Positions 8,538 to 17,195 of a DNA stretch of 64,000 bases are shown here, piece by piece. The translations under genes were made by a program, and so were the position numbers. How positions within the stretch are numbered: position 1 is the stretch's first letter; every line of letters begins with the position of its first letter. The stretch lies in contig NZ_CP084550.1 in the NCBI RefSeq assembly GCF_021800405.1, forward strand, positions 1,426,001 through 1,490,000, written 5' to 3'. This DNA comes from Arthrobacter sp. FW306-07-I (GTDB lineage: Bacteria; Actinomycetota; Actinomycetes; Actinomycetales; Micrococcaceae). Under the pieces are notes generated by a model that worked only from the letters and a program-made list of their open reading frames with translations, was not told where the DNA came from and did not search any database.

Positions 8538-9565
8538 GATCCCAGCAGCGAAGCCGCCAACCTGTCCAGGTCGGCGGCGGCGCCGGCGTGCCCGCGGTTG
8601 GCCTCAGCCACCCGCACCACCTCGCCGATGACAAGCACTGCAGGGTTGCTGCAGCCGGCAGCAGCGGAGGTGATGGTGCCCAGGTCCGCGACAGTTGTGC
8701 GCTGGCCGGGCCGGTAGCCCCGTTCCACGACGGCCATGGGCATGTCCGGCCGCATGCCGGCGCGGCGGAGGCCTGCCGCCAGCTGGTGGAGGGTGCCGAT
8801 GCCCATAAGCACCACGATTGTGCCGCCCAGGCCAGCCAGGTGCAGGTGCTCCTTCTCGGTGAGCGGGGCATGCCCGGAAACCACGGTGAACAGATGGCTG
8901 ACTTCCCGGTGGGTCACCGGGATACCGGCCGCGGCGGCCACCGAGATGGCGCTGGTGACGCCGGACACTACCTGGACCTTGACGCCCGCGGCCACGCAGG
9001 CGGCCACTTCCTCGCCGCCGCGGCCAAAGACGTAGGGGTCGCCGCCCTTGAGGCGCACCACGTTGTTGCCGGCCAGCGCGCTTTCCACCATCAGTTTTTC
9101 GATGTCCGCCTGGCTGACCTTGTGGTGACCCGGCTTCTTGCCGACGTCGACAAGCTCGGCGGAGGTCAGCAGCGGCAGCTCCTGGTACGGGGCCAGGCGG
9201 TCATAGAAAACGACGTCGGCGTCCCGGAGCGCCTTGACGGCCGCCACGGTGAGCAGGTCAGGGGTGCCGGGGCCACCGCCCACCAGGGTGACATTGCCTC
9301 CGGGCCCTGCGGCGGGCTCCGCGGCAACGGGGACGCCGGCTTCCCGGCAGCGGCCCAACAATGTGCCCCAGCCGGGCTGTCCGTCCGCGACCGCTGCAAC
9401 CAGGAACAACTGTTCCGGCAGCCGGGTAAGGGCGGCGCTGTGCGGGGTCTCCAGGCGGTGCACGACGGCGCCCGCGGCTTCGTAGCGGCGCACTGCCTGC
9501 CGCGCTGCAGTGGCGGTGCCGGCCACCAGGACGTCCCGGCCGGTGAGGTCGATGCTGAGCTGCAT
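8534..9565 (-). CDS. cobA: Uroporphyrinogen-III C-methyltransferase with a vestigial CysG-type N-terminal segment
   Basis: Transfers two methyl groups from SAM to uroporphyrinogen III to give precorrin-2, the siroheme precursor needed by NirB. Residues about 92-343 carry the methyltransferase motifs VTLVGGGPGTPDLLT, VVFYDRLAP, RLKGGDPYVFGRGGEE and VTSAISVAAAAGIPVTHR. The first 90 residues begin like the CysG precorrin-2 dehydrogenase Rossmann fold (DLTGRDVLVAGT) but are too short for the full dehydrogenase/ferrochelatase, so oxidation and iron insertion need another enzyme. The start at 9565 has AGAGG upstream and is two bases from the nirB stop; the end overlaps nnaR by four bases. Confidence 0.9.
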   Translation of the reverse strand: MQLSIDLTGRDVLVAGTATAARQAVRRYEAAGAVVHRLETPHSAALTRLPEQLFLVAAVADGQPGWGTLLGRCREAGVPVAAEPAAGPGGNVTLVGGGPGTPDLLTVAAVKALRDADVVFYDRLAPYQELPLLTSAELVDVGKKPGHHKVSQADIEKLMVESALAGNNVVRLKGGDPYVFGRGGEEVAACVAAGVKVQVVSGVTSAISVAAAAGIPVTHREVSHLFTVVSGHAPLTEKEHLHLAGLGGTIVVLMGIGTLHQLAAGLRRAGMRPDMPMAVVERGYRPGQRTTVADLGTITSAAAGCSNPAVLVIGEVVRVAEANRGHAGAAADLDRLAASLLGS

Positions 9566-9567
9566 GG

Positions 9568-12210
9568 TTATGCCTCTTTTTCCGTATTGTCCGTGGTTGA
9601 CGTGCGGACCGGGATGGCGGCTCCGATCAGGACCTTTCCCTTTTCCTCGGGGGTGGCGGGGCGCATCTGGCCGCGCTCGTCCGGGACGAAGGTGATGGAG
9701 TCGTCCTTCTGGTCCGGTGCGTTGACGAAGGAGCGGAAGCGGCGCAACCGCTCGGGGTCCTTCAGGGTGTCCGCCCATTCGTCCACGTAGGTGTCCACGT
9801 GCCTGGCCATGGCGGACTCAAGGTCGGCGGCGATCCCCAGGGTGTCCTTGACCACCACGTCCTCAACGTGCTTGATGCCGCCGTCGAGCTCCTCCTGCCA
9901 CCGGGCCGTGCGCTGCAGGCGGTCCGCGGTGCGGATGTAGTACATGAAGTAGCGGTCGATGTACTTGATGAGGGTCTCGTCGTCCAGGTCCTTGGCCAGG
10001 AGCTGGGCGTGGGCCGGGGTGGCGCCGCCGTTGCCGCCGACGTACAGGTTCCAGCCGTCGGCCGTGGCGATCACCCCGACGTCCTTGCCGCGGGCCTCGG
10101 CGCATTCGCGGGCGCAGCCGGAGACGCCCATCTTGAGCTTGTGGGGGCTGCGCAGGCCGCGGTAGCGCAGTTCCAGCTTGATGGCCATGGCCACCGAATC
10201 CTGCACGCCGAAGCGGCACCAGGTGGACCCGACGCAGGACTTCACGGTGCGCAGGCTCTTGCCGTAGGCCTGGCCGGATTCGAAGCCGGCGTCTACAAGT
10301 TCCTTCCAGATTTCCGGGAGCTGCTCCAGCCGGGCACCGAACATGTCGATCCGCTGGCCGCCGGTGATCTTGGTGTACAGGCCGTACTTCTCGGCGACGG
10401 CAGCGATGACGCCCAGCTTCTTCGGGGTGATCTCACCGCCGGCAATGCGCGGGACCACCGAGTAGGTCCCGTCCTTCTGCATGTTGGCCAGGGCACGGTC
10501 GTTGGTGTCCTGCAGGGTGCCGCGGCCGGCGTCCAGGACGTAGGCGCTGTTCTGGCTGGCGAGGATGTTCGCGATGGTGGGCTTGCAGATGTCGCAGCCG
10601 GCGCCGGTACCGTATTTGGCCATGATCTCCTCGAAGGAGGTCAGCTCCAGGACCCGGATGGCGTCGAACAGCTCCTGGCGGGACAGCTCGATGTGCTCGC
10701 ACAGGGCCTTGGACACCTCGACGCCGGACTTGGTCAGCTCGGTTTCCAGCAGTTTCTTCAGCATCGGCACGCAGGAACCGCACTGGGTTCCGGCGCGGGT
10801 GCAGCCCTTGAGTTCGCCGAGTTCCTGGACCGGCGCATTCCCCTCACAAGCTCCGCAGCCGTTGATGGTGTCCCGGATGGTCCCGGCGGTGACGTTATTG
10901 CAGGAGCAGAGGGTGGCGTCGTCGGGGAGTTCGGTTTCGGGAGCTTCTCCGCCGCCTGCCGCGGAGAGGAAGGCGCCGGGCTCGGCGGGAAGTTCCCGGC
11001 CCAGGAGCGGACGCAGGCTCATGTACGGTGAGGCGTCACCCACGAAGATGCCGCCCAGCAGGGTCTTGGCGTCGTCAGTGGTGACGATCTTCTGGTACAC
11101 ACCGCGGGCGGGGTCTGCGTAGACGATCTCCAAAGCGTGTTCGGTCCGGGCGAAGGCGTCCCCGAAGCTGGCCACGTCCACACCGGAAAGCTTCAGCTTG
11201 GTGGCGGTGTCGAAGCCCGGGAACGTGGCGTCGCCGCCGTGCAGCCGGTCGGCGACGATCTCGGCCATGGTGTTGGCGGGGGCCACCAGGCCCAGGCACA
11301 TGCCACCGAAGTTGGCCACCTCGCCGATGGCCCAGATGCCGGGGACCTCGGTGGCGCAGAAGTCGTTGATCGCCACGCCGCCGCGCTGGCCCAGGCTGAA
11401 CAGCTGCTCCTCGCCCTCGGCCGCGCGGAAGAGCTCGTCGCGGGGCCTGACGCCCACGGCGACAATCACCAGGTCTGCCGGGATGACGCGTTCGTCAGCC
11501 ATCAGCACGCCGGTGACCTGGCCGTCGTCGTCCGTCAAAATTTCGCTGGGGAACACGCCGCCGTGCACTTCGAAGCCCTTGGCCTCGATCAGGCGGCCAA
11601 GGGCCTGCCCGGCGCCCTCGTCCAGCTGGGTGTTCATGAGCCAGGGGGCACCGTTGATGACCACGGGGGTGGCGCCGAGCTGCTCCGTGCCGGCGGCCGA
11701 CTCGAGGCCCAAGAGGCCGCCGCCGATGGTCACGGCGTTGATTTTGCGGCCCAGCTTTTCAGTGAGCTCTGCGATGGCCTTGTTGATGGCCCAGACGTCC
11801 TCGAGGGTCCGGTAGACGTGCGCATGCTGGGCGCCCGGGATGGGCAGGCGGACAGCGTCCGAACCCGTGGCCACCACCAGCTCGTCGTAAGCGTAGGAGT
11901 TCCCCGCCGCGGTTTCCACCGTCTTCGCCGCGGCGTTGATCTTCACCACGCGTTCGCCGGTCTTTAGGACCAGCGAACCGTGCTCCCACATCCCGGCCGT
12001 TCCCAGGGTGAGGTCCACGCCGGTATCGGTGAGGGCCTTGGAGAGCGCCACCCGGTCGTAGGGGAGGTGGGCTTCCTCGGTGAGGACCGTGACATGCCAG
12101 CCGTCGAGGCCCCGGGCATGCATGGCGTCCGCAAAACGGTGGGCCGCGGGGCCGCCGCCGGCGACGACGATGCGGCGCGGAGTCTCTGTGCTTGAAGTCT
12201 GTTCGGTCAC
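9568..12210 (-). CDS. nirB: Assimilatory nitrite reductase [NAD(P)H] large subunit
   Basis: Catalyses six-electron reduction of nitrite to ammonium in the cytoplasm. The 880 residues show, in order, an FAD/NAD(P) module (RIVVAGGGPAAHR, later GIWAIGEVANFG), a BFD-type [2Fe-2S] domain (CSCNNVTAG ... GTQCGSCVP), and the siroheme/[4Fe-4S] region. The siroheme region has Cys clusters SCVGSTWCRFG near residue 657 and SGCARECAEA near residue 695. Start is GTG at 12210 with AAAGG upstream; an internal ATG is less likely because the FAD motif follows closely. It heads the nirB-cobA-nnaR run. Its small subunit nirD is encoded divergently rather than downstream, and a GlnR-like array lies 67-104 bases upstream. 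Confidence 0.96.
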   Translation of the reverse strand: MTEQTSSTETPRRIVVAGGGPAAHRFADAMHARGLDGWHVTVLTEEAHLPYDRVALSKALTDTGVDLTLGTAGMWEHGSLVLKTGERVVKINAAAKTVETAAGNSYAYDELVVATGSDAVRLPIPGAQHAHVYRTLEDVWAINKAIAELTEKLGRKINAVTIGGGLLGLESAAGTEQLGATPVVINGAPWLMNTQLDEGAGQALGRLIEAKGFEVHGGVFPSEILTDDDGQVTGVLMADERVIPADLVIVAVGVRPRDELFRAAEGEEQLFSLGQRGGVAINDFCATEVPGIWAIGEVANFGGMCLGLVAPANTMAEIVADRLHGGDATFPGFDTATKLKLSGVDVASFGDAFARTEHALEIVYADPARGVYQKIVTTDDAKTLLGGIFVGDASPYMSLRPLLGRELPAEPGAFLSAAGGGEAPETELPDDATLCSCNNVTAGTIRDTINGCGACEGNAPVQELGELKGCTRAGTQCGSCVPMLKKLLETELTKSGVEVSKALCEHIELSRQELFDAIRVLELTSFEEIMAKYGTGAGCDICKPTIANILASQNSAYVLDAGRGTLQDTNDRALANMQKDGTYSVVPRIAGGEITPKKLGVIAAVAEKYGLYTKITGGQRIDMFGARLEQLPEIWKELVDAGFESGQAYGKSLRTVKSCVGSTWCRFGVQDSVAMAIKLELRYRGLRSPHKLKMGVSGCARECAEARGKDVGVIATADGWNLYVGGNGGATPAHAQLLAKDLDDETLIKYIDRYFMYYIRTADRLQRTARWQEELDGGIKHVEDVVVKDTLGIAADLESAMARHVDTYVDEWADTLKDPERLRRFRSFVNAPDQKDDSITFVPDERGQMRPATPEEKGKVLIGAAIPVRTSTTDNTEKEA

Positions 12211-12276
12211 TGTGGGCCTTTCGCATGGGCCGCAGACGGTGCTCTGCAGCTTGTGCCTCCAGCCTAGGAAGGGGCA

Positions 12277-12314
12277 GTTTCGCCTCAGTTTCCCAATTGT
12301 TTCGTCAACTTAAC
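12277..12314. promoter_or_regulatory. Probable GlnR binding array in the nirB/nirD control region
   Basis: Read on the plus strand: GTTTC, six bases, GTTTC, six bases, GTTTC, six bases, TTAAC. On the nirB strand this is GTTAA-n6-GAAAC-n6-GAAAC-n6-GAAAC. The 11-base periodicity and pentamer sequences fit the actinobacterial GlnR a/b-box consensus (GTnAC-n6-GAAAC repeated). It lies 67-104 bases upstream of nirB and 155-192 upstream of nirD, so it can serve both. Confidence 0.75.
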
Positions 12315-12468
12315 TTCTGCATCACGGATGCATTTCCACCCGGGTTAGGTCTCTTTTACGCGCCGGACACATGTACCGCACCCCTATGAAACACCCGGAC
12401 CTTAGCGTGGGACACGGCCGCAAAAGCAGCCGCTGCAAGGACAACAGGCACAGGGAAAGGAGCCGGAC

Positions 12469-12852
12469 ATGACGGCAACACTGGAACTTGGGGCGCTCGC
12501 CGCCGAATCAGACCTCGCTGGATTTGAGACCGGCTGGTACCGTGTCTGCGCGGTTGAGGACCTCGAACCGGCGTGGGGCGAGGCCGCCTTGGTTGCGGGG
12601 CGCCAGGTGGCGCTTTTCCGCACCGGCCCGGAGGAAGTCTTCGCCGTGGCCCATGAGGATCCGGCCACCGGAGCCCACGTCATGGCCCGTGGCATCCTGG
12701 GCTCCAAGGGTGCCAGGCCCACCATCGCCTCGCCGCTGCACAAGGAGGTCTATGACTTGGAGACAGGGGAGTGCTTCACCAGTCCCGGCCTGCGGCTCGC
12801 AGCGTACCCCACCCGCGTCACCAACGGCTTGGTAGAGGTGGGCCTCCAGTAA
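12469..12852 (+). CDS. nirD: Nitrite reductase small subunit NirD
   Basis: A 127-residue Rieske-fold protein that partners NirB. Features include WYRVCAVEDL near the N-terminus, a central VALFRTGPEEVFAVAHEDP strand pair, and ASPLHKEVYDLETGECF, the place where true Rieske proteins bind a [2Fe-2S] cluster. The paired Cys-x-His/Cys-x2-His ligands are absent, as is normal for NirD. The start has a strong GAAAGGAG upstream. It is transcribed away from nirB and ends at a bidirectional terminator shared with the phosphosugar mutase gene. Confidence 0.93.
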   Translation: MTATLELGALAAESDLAGFETGWYRVCAVEDLEPAWGEAALVAGRQVALFRTGPEEVFAVAHEDPATGAHVMARGILGSKGARPTIASPLHKEVYDLETGECFTSPGLRLAAYPTRVTNGLVEVGLQ

Positions 12853-12867
12853 TTCGCCGGAGCTGGG

Positions 12868-12906
12868 AAAAGGGCGCCAGGACTCTGAACAGTCCGGCGC
12901 CCCTTT
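12868..12906. terminator. Bidirectional intrinsic terminator
   Basis: AAAAGGGCGCC, one unpaired A, GGACT, a six-base loop, AGTCC, then GGCGCCCCTTT. The A-run/T-run flanks make it usable from both strands, between convergent nirD and the phosphosugar mutase gene. Confidence 0.85.
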
Positions 12907-12922
12907 CGTGCTCAATGACCTG

Positions 12923-14671
12923 TTAAAGCCCCAGCGCTTCGCTGACGTCGTGCAGGACCTCGTCCAGGGAAGCCCTGGCCGCCTGGCGTGCGGCCGGCAG
13001 CTCCGCGGCGGATCCCACCTGGTGGATGACCTCCAGGTAGCACTTGAGCTTGGGCTCGGTGCCGCTGGGCCGAATGATGACCCGGGTCAGGTTCCGGGTG
13101 ATGTAGAGCAGGCCCTCGGTGGGCGGCAGCTGGGCGGTGCCCTCGGCAAGGTCGGTGAAGACCTCCACCGCTGACTGGCCGAACGATTCCGGCGGCGAAA
13201 CGCGCAGGCGGTTCATCATGGCGTCCAGCAGCCCCAGGTCCGCAACCCTGATGCTGAGCTGGTCGCTGGCGTGCAGGCCGTGCTGGAGGTACAGCTCATC
13301 CAGGGTGTCGAAGACCGTCTTGCCTGCGGCTTTGGCGGTGGCGGCGAGTTCGGCGATCAGGACCGCGGCGGAGATGCCGTCTTTGTCCTTCACCAAGTCC
13401 GGCGCCACGCAGTATCCCAGTGCCTCTTCGTACCCGTAGACCAGGCCGGGAACGCGGGAGATCCATTTGAATCCGGTCAGTGTTTCCTGGTGCGCGAAGC
13501 CGGCAGCATTGGCGATGCGGTCCAGCAGCCGGGAGGAAACAATCGAATTGGCAAAGACGCCCCGGCCGTCGGCTTCGTCGCCGGGGGCGCCGTCCGCGAG
13601 CCGGGCCACCATGTGCGCGCCCAGCAGTGACCCCACTTCATCGCCGCGGAGCATCCGCCAGGCGCCGGTGTCAGGGTCTTTCGCCGCAACTGCGGCCCTG
13701 TCGGCATCGGGGTCGTTGGCGATGACCAGGTCGGCATCCAGCCGCGCGGCTGCTTCCAGGGCGAGGTCCAGCGCCCCGGGTTCCTCCGGGTTGGGGAAAC
13801 TGACGGTGGGAAAATCAGGGTCCGGCTCCGCCTGCTCGGCCACCACGGTGACATCCGTGAAACCTGCCGCACTCAGGACGTCCAGCGCGGTGCCGCCGCC
13901 CACACCATGCAGCGGGGTCAGGACGATCTTCAGGTCGCGTGCGGGGAAACGCTCCGCCATGGCGAGTGCCGCCGTCGTCCGTTCGTACCCGGCGGCCAGC
14001 GAGCCGTCCAGGACCGTCCACCCGTCCGCTGCCAGTGCAATTGATTCCAGCGGTCCCACCGCGCTGATGCGCGCAGCGATTTCGGCGTCGTAAGGGGCCA
14101 CGATCTGGGCACCGTCACCGTCCGCGGCCACGGCATGCCGGCCCAGGTACACCTTGTACCCGTTGTCCTGCGGGGGGTTGTGGCTGGCGGTGACCATGAC
14201 GCCGCCGTCACAGTCCAGCGCGCGGACCGCGTAGGCCAGCAGGGGAGTGGGGAGGGCGGCCGGCATCAGAAACGTCTCGATGCCGGCCGCGGTGAAGATC
14301 GCGGCCGTCTCCTCCGCAAAGACATCGGAGTTATGCCGGGCGTCATAGCCGACGACGGCGCGCGGCCGGGTGCCGGCCGCCGCATTGGCCACGGCGTCCA
14401 CCAGGAAAGCGGCGAGTCCCGCCGCGGCGCGGCGCACCACCACCCGGTTCATCCGGTTGGGCCCGGGGCCCAAGGCGGCGCGCAGGCCGGCGGTGCCGAA
14501 CTGCAGCGTGCCGCGGAAGCTGTCTTCCAGTTCCTGCCGGGCCGCCGGATCGCCGTCGTCGGCAAGGCGGACAAGCTCCAGGAGGGACGCCTTGGTTACG
14601 GGGTCCGGGTCCTGGGCAGCCCATTCGCGGGCCTCGGCGAGCAGGCGGAGTTCGGCATCGGCAGTGGTCAT
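12923..14671 (-). CDS. Phosphoglucomutase/phosphomannomutase family protein
   Basis: Moves phosphate between C1 and C6 (or C5) of hexose or pentose phosphates through a phosphoserine. The 582-residue, four-domain alpha-D-phosphohexomutase shows the active-site loop VTASHNPPQDNGYKVY, the metal-binding loop ANDPDADRAAVA, a sugar-binding GYEEALGYCV loop and the phosphate-binding IRPSGTEPKLKCYLE near the C-terminus. Length and motifs fit the PGM2/phosphopentomutase-like branch; deoC and purine nucleoside phosphorylase nearby would suit phosphopentomutase, but specificity cannot be read from sequence. The ATG at 14671 gives a natural N-terminus; GTG at 14677 is an alternative, and neither has a clear ribosome binding site. 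Confidence 0.92.
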   Translation of the reverse strand: MTTADAELRLLAEAREWAAQDPDPVTKASLLELVRLADDGDPAARQELEDSFRGTLQFGTAGLRAALGPGPNRMNRVVVRRAAAGLAAFLVDAVANAAAGTRPRAVVGYDARHNSDVFAEETAAIFTAAGIETFLMPAALPTPLLAYAVRALDCDGGVMVTASHNPPQDNGYKVYLGRHAVAADGDGAQIVAPYDAEIAARISAVGPLESIALAADGWTVLDGSLAAGYERTTAALAMAERFPARDLKIVLTPLHGVGGGTALDVLSAAGFTDVTVVAEQAEPDPDFPTVSFPNPEEPGALDLALEAAARLDADLVIANDPDADRAAVAAKDPDTGAWRMLRGDEVGSLLGAHMVARLADGAPGDEADGRGVFANSIVSSRLLDRIANAAGFAHQETLTGFKWISRVPGLVYGYEEALGYCVAPDLVKDKDGISAAVLIAELAATAKAAGKTVFDTLDELYLQHGLHASDQLSIRVADLGLLDAMMNRLRVSPPESFGQSAVEVFTDLAEGTAQLPPTEGLLYITRNLTRVIIRPSGTEPKLKCYLEVIHQVGSAAELPAARQAARASLDEVLHDVSEALGL

Positions 14672-14728
14672 GGGCACAACGCTATCGTCATTGCACCCCG
14701 CCGTGATGCACCCGGGTGCGTGGTCCTG

Positions 14729-15547
14729 CTAGAGCCGGGCGATGATGTCGGCCAACAGCCTTGAGATGCGGGGACCCGCAGCCTCGCCGGATTCAAGGAC
14801 TTCCTGGTGGCTCAGCGGCTGGGGGCTGATGCCCGCGGCGAGGTTGGTGACCAGCGAAATGCCGAATACTTCCATGCCGGCGTGCCGGCCGGCGATGGCC
14901 TCCAGCGCCGTGGACATGCCGATCAGGTCGGCGCCGATGCGCTTGGCGTACTGCACTTCCGCCGGGGTCTCATAGTGCGGGCCGGGGAACTGCGCGTAGA
15001 TGCCTTCGTCCAAGGTGGGATCCACTTCGCGGGCAAGTCCGCGGATCCTTGGTGAGTAGAGGTCCGTCAGGTCCACGAATGTGGCCCCTTCCAGCGGTGA
15101 GGCCGCGGTGAGGTTGATGTGGTCCCGGATCAGGACCGGCGTGCCGGGGGCCCAGGCCTCGTTGAGCCCGCCACAGCCGTTGGTGAGGACCAGGGTGCCG
15201 CACCCGGCGGCTGCCGCGGTGCGGACGCCATGCACCACGGCGCGGACGCCCTTGCCTTCGTAATAGTGGGTGCGGGCGCCCAGGACCAGGGCGCGCTTGC
15301 CGCCCTTGGTCAGCACGGAGCGGATGGTGCCCACGTGGCCCTCGACGGCAGGGGAGTGAAAGCCGGGGACTTCCTCGGCGGACAGGGTGGCGGTGGTCTC
15401 GCCGATCAGGTCGGCGGCCTCGCCCCAGCCGGAGCCGAGGACCAGTGCGGTGTCGTGGCGGTCCACGCCGGTCTCCTCGGCGATGTAGTCAGCGGCGGCG
15501 CGGGCGGCGGCGAACGGGTCCGTGTTCAGGAAGTCTGTTGTACTCAC
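14729..15547 (-). CDS. Purine-nucleoside phosphorylase
   Basis: Phosphorolyses purine nucleosides to base and (deoxy)ribose 1-phosphate. The 272-residue product has the trimeric PNP signatures LVLGSGWGEAAD, GFHSPAVEGHVG, RTHYYEGKGV, TNGCGGLNEAWAPG and GMSTALEAIAGRH. It starts at a GTG (15547) with only a distant AGGA. The mutase lies 57 bases downstream on the same strand, so a nucleoside/pentose-phosphate salvage operon is plausible. It is divergent from the LpdA-type reductase gene. Confidence 0.94.
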   Translation of the reverse strand: MSTTDFLNTDPFAAARAAADYIAEETGVDRHDTALVLGSGWGEAADLIGETTATLSAEEVPGFHSPAVEGHVGTIRSVLTKGGKRALVLGARTHYYEGKGVRAVVHGVRTAAAAGCGTLVLTNGCGGLNEAWAPGTPVLIRDHINLTAASPLEGATFVDLTDLYSPRIRGLAREVDPTLDEGIYAQFPGPHYETPAEVQYAKRIGADLIGMSTALEAIAGRHAGMEVFGISLVTNLAAGISPQPLSHQEVLESGEAAGPRISRLLADIIARL

Positions 15548-15644
15548 CAGTACAAGTTATCCTGCCGCCCCTGTTACCCCTGTCACTGCGGCCCGCAGCA
15601 TGCCCTGATTTCTTGGTGGTCAGGCGGTAAATGGGCGAGAATGG

Positions 15645-17066
15645 ATGACTGTGACTACGCACCCAGATTTCAGTTCCCCCCGGATCGCAATCCTGGGAGG
15701 TGGTCCCGGCGGATACGAAGCTGCCATGGTGGCCGCCTCGCTTGGAGCGACGGTCACCATCGTTGAGCGCGCGGGCCTGGGCGGCTCCGCCGTGCTGACG
15801 GACGTGGTTCCGTCCAAGACCCTCATTGCCACGGCGGACCTGATGACGCGCGTTGCCGAGGCCGGCGAGCTGGGCGTGAAGTTCGACGTCGACGGCGGCG
15901 ACTTTGTGCCCGTGATGCGCGCCGACCTCAAGCACATCAACGACCGCCTCCTTAACCTGGCCCGCACCCAGTCGCAGGACATCCGCGACGGCCTCGAAAA
16001 GCAGGGCGTCCGCATCATCGCCGGTTCCGGCCGCCTCCTGGACAGCCACACCATCGAGGTCCTCACCGTTGATGGCACCGAGACGATCGAAGCGGACACC
16101 GTCCTGCTGGCTGTGGGCGCGCACCCGCGCGAACTGGAAACGGCCCGCCCGGACGGGGAACGGATCCTGAGCTGGACCCAGATCTACAACCTGGATGAAC
16201 TGCCCGAAGAGCTCATCGTGGTGGGCTCCGGCGTAACCGGCGCCGAATTCGCGTCCGCCTACAACGGCCTCGGCTCCAAAGTCACCCTGGTCTCCAGCCG
16301 CGACCGCGTGCTGCCGGGCTCGGACGTGGACGCCGCAGTGGTCCTTGAGGAAGTGTTTGAACGCCGCGGCGTCCGGGTCCTGTCCCGCTCCCGTGCCCAG
16401 ACCGTCGAGCGCACGGACGACGGCGTGGTGGTCACGCTCTCGGACGGCACCAAGGTGACCGGCAGCCACTGCCTGCTATGCCTGGGCTCCATCCCAAACA
16501 CCGCCGGCATCGGCCTGGAGGAGGCCGGGGTGGCGGTCAGCGACAGCGGCCACATCAAGGTGGACGGCGTGTCCCGCACCACGGCCCCCAACATCTACGC
16601 CGCCGGTGACTGCACCGGTGTCCTGCCGCTGGCCTCGGTGGCCGCCATGCAGGGGCGCATCGCGGTGGCGCACTTCATGGGCGACGGCGTCACCCCGCTC
16701 AAGCTCCACCAGGTAGCGTCCAACATCTTCACCTCGCCCGAAATCGCGAACGTTGGCGTGTCCGAGGCGGAGATCGAATCCGGCAAGTACCAGGCCGACA
16801 TCATCAAGCTCTCCCTGCGAAGCAACGCCCGCGCCAAGATGCGCAACGCCAAGGACGGGTTCGTGAAGATCTTCGCGCGGAAGGGCTCGGGCACCGTGAT
16901 CGGCGGTGTGGTGGTGGGACCCAACGCGTCCGAACTGATCTTCCCCATTTCCATTGCGGTGAAGCAGAAACTGCACGTGGACGACGTCGCCAGCACCTTC
17001 ACGGTGTACCCGTCGCTGACCGGGTCCATCTCCGAGGCAGCCCGCCGACTGCACGTCCACATGTAA
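15645..17066 (+). CDS. lpdA: LpdA-type NAD(P)H-quinone dehydrogenase (lipoamide dehydrogenase fold without redox cysteines)
   Basis: A 473-residue flavoprotein with lipoamide-dehydrogenase architecture: FAD motif AILGGGPGGYEAA near residue 15, NAD motif VVGSGVTGAEFAS near residue 190, AAGDCTGVLPLAS near residue 320 and a C-terminal dimerisation domain. At residues 46-58, where lipoamide dehydrogenases have GGTCLNVGCIPSK, this protein has GGSAVLTDVVPSK, so both active-site cysteines are replaced (Ala49 and Val54). The usual C-terminal His-Glu pair is also changed. Mycobacterium tuberculosis LpdA (Rv3303c) has the same loss and acts as a quinone reductase, so I infer that role. Start at 15645 follows GGCGAG. 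Confidence 0.88.
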   Translation: MTVTTHPDFSSPRIAILGGGPGGYEAAMVAASLGATVTIVERAGLGGSAVLTDVVPSKTLIATADLMTRVAEAGELGVKFDVDGGDFVPVMRADLKHINDRLLNLARTQSQDIRDGLEKQGVRIIAGSGRLLDSHTIEVLTVDGTETIEADTVLLAVGAHPRELETARPDGERILSWTQIYNLDELPEELIVVGSGVTGAEFASAYNGLGSKVTLVSSRDRVLPGSDVDAAVVLEEVFERRGVRVLSRSRAQTVERTDDGVVVTLSDGTKVTGSHCLLCLGSIPNTAGIGLEEAGVAVSDSGHIKVDGVSRTTAPNIYAAGDCTGVLPLASVAAMQGRIAVAHFMGDGVTPLKLHQVASNIFTSPEIANVGVSEAEIESGKYQADIIKLSLRSNARAKMRNAKDGFVKIFARKGSGTVIGGVVVGPNASELIFPISIAVKQKLHVDDVASTFTVYPSLTGSISEAARRLHVHM

Positions 17067-17131
17067 ATCTTCCCGGCCACGGGCGGGGCTGGACCCCTCC
17101 GGCGCCACCTGCCTAGACTCGAACCAGGCGC

Positions 17132-17160
17132 GGCCGGGAATTTCCATGAAGTTCCCGGCC
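17132..17160. other. Perfect inverted repeat in the leader of the 77-residue gene
   Basis: GGCCGGGAA, 11 bases, TTCCCGGCC. It lies 36-64 bases upstream of the small gene's start and 66 bases after the lpdA stop. With no T-tract it may be an lpdA terminator, an mRNA-stabilising hairpin, or an operator; a -10-like TAGACT sits just upstream at 17114-17119. Confidence 0.45.
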
Positions 17161-17195
17161 GTTCCTGTACCAGCCGTCGACGCAAGGAGGGGCCC

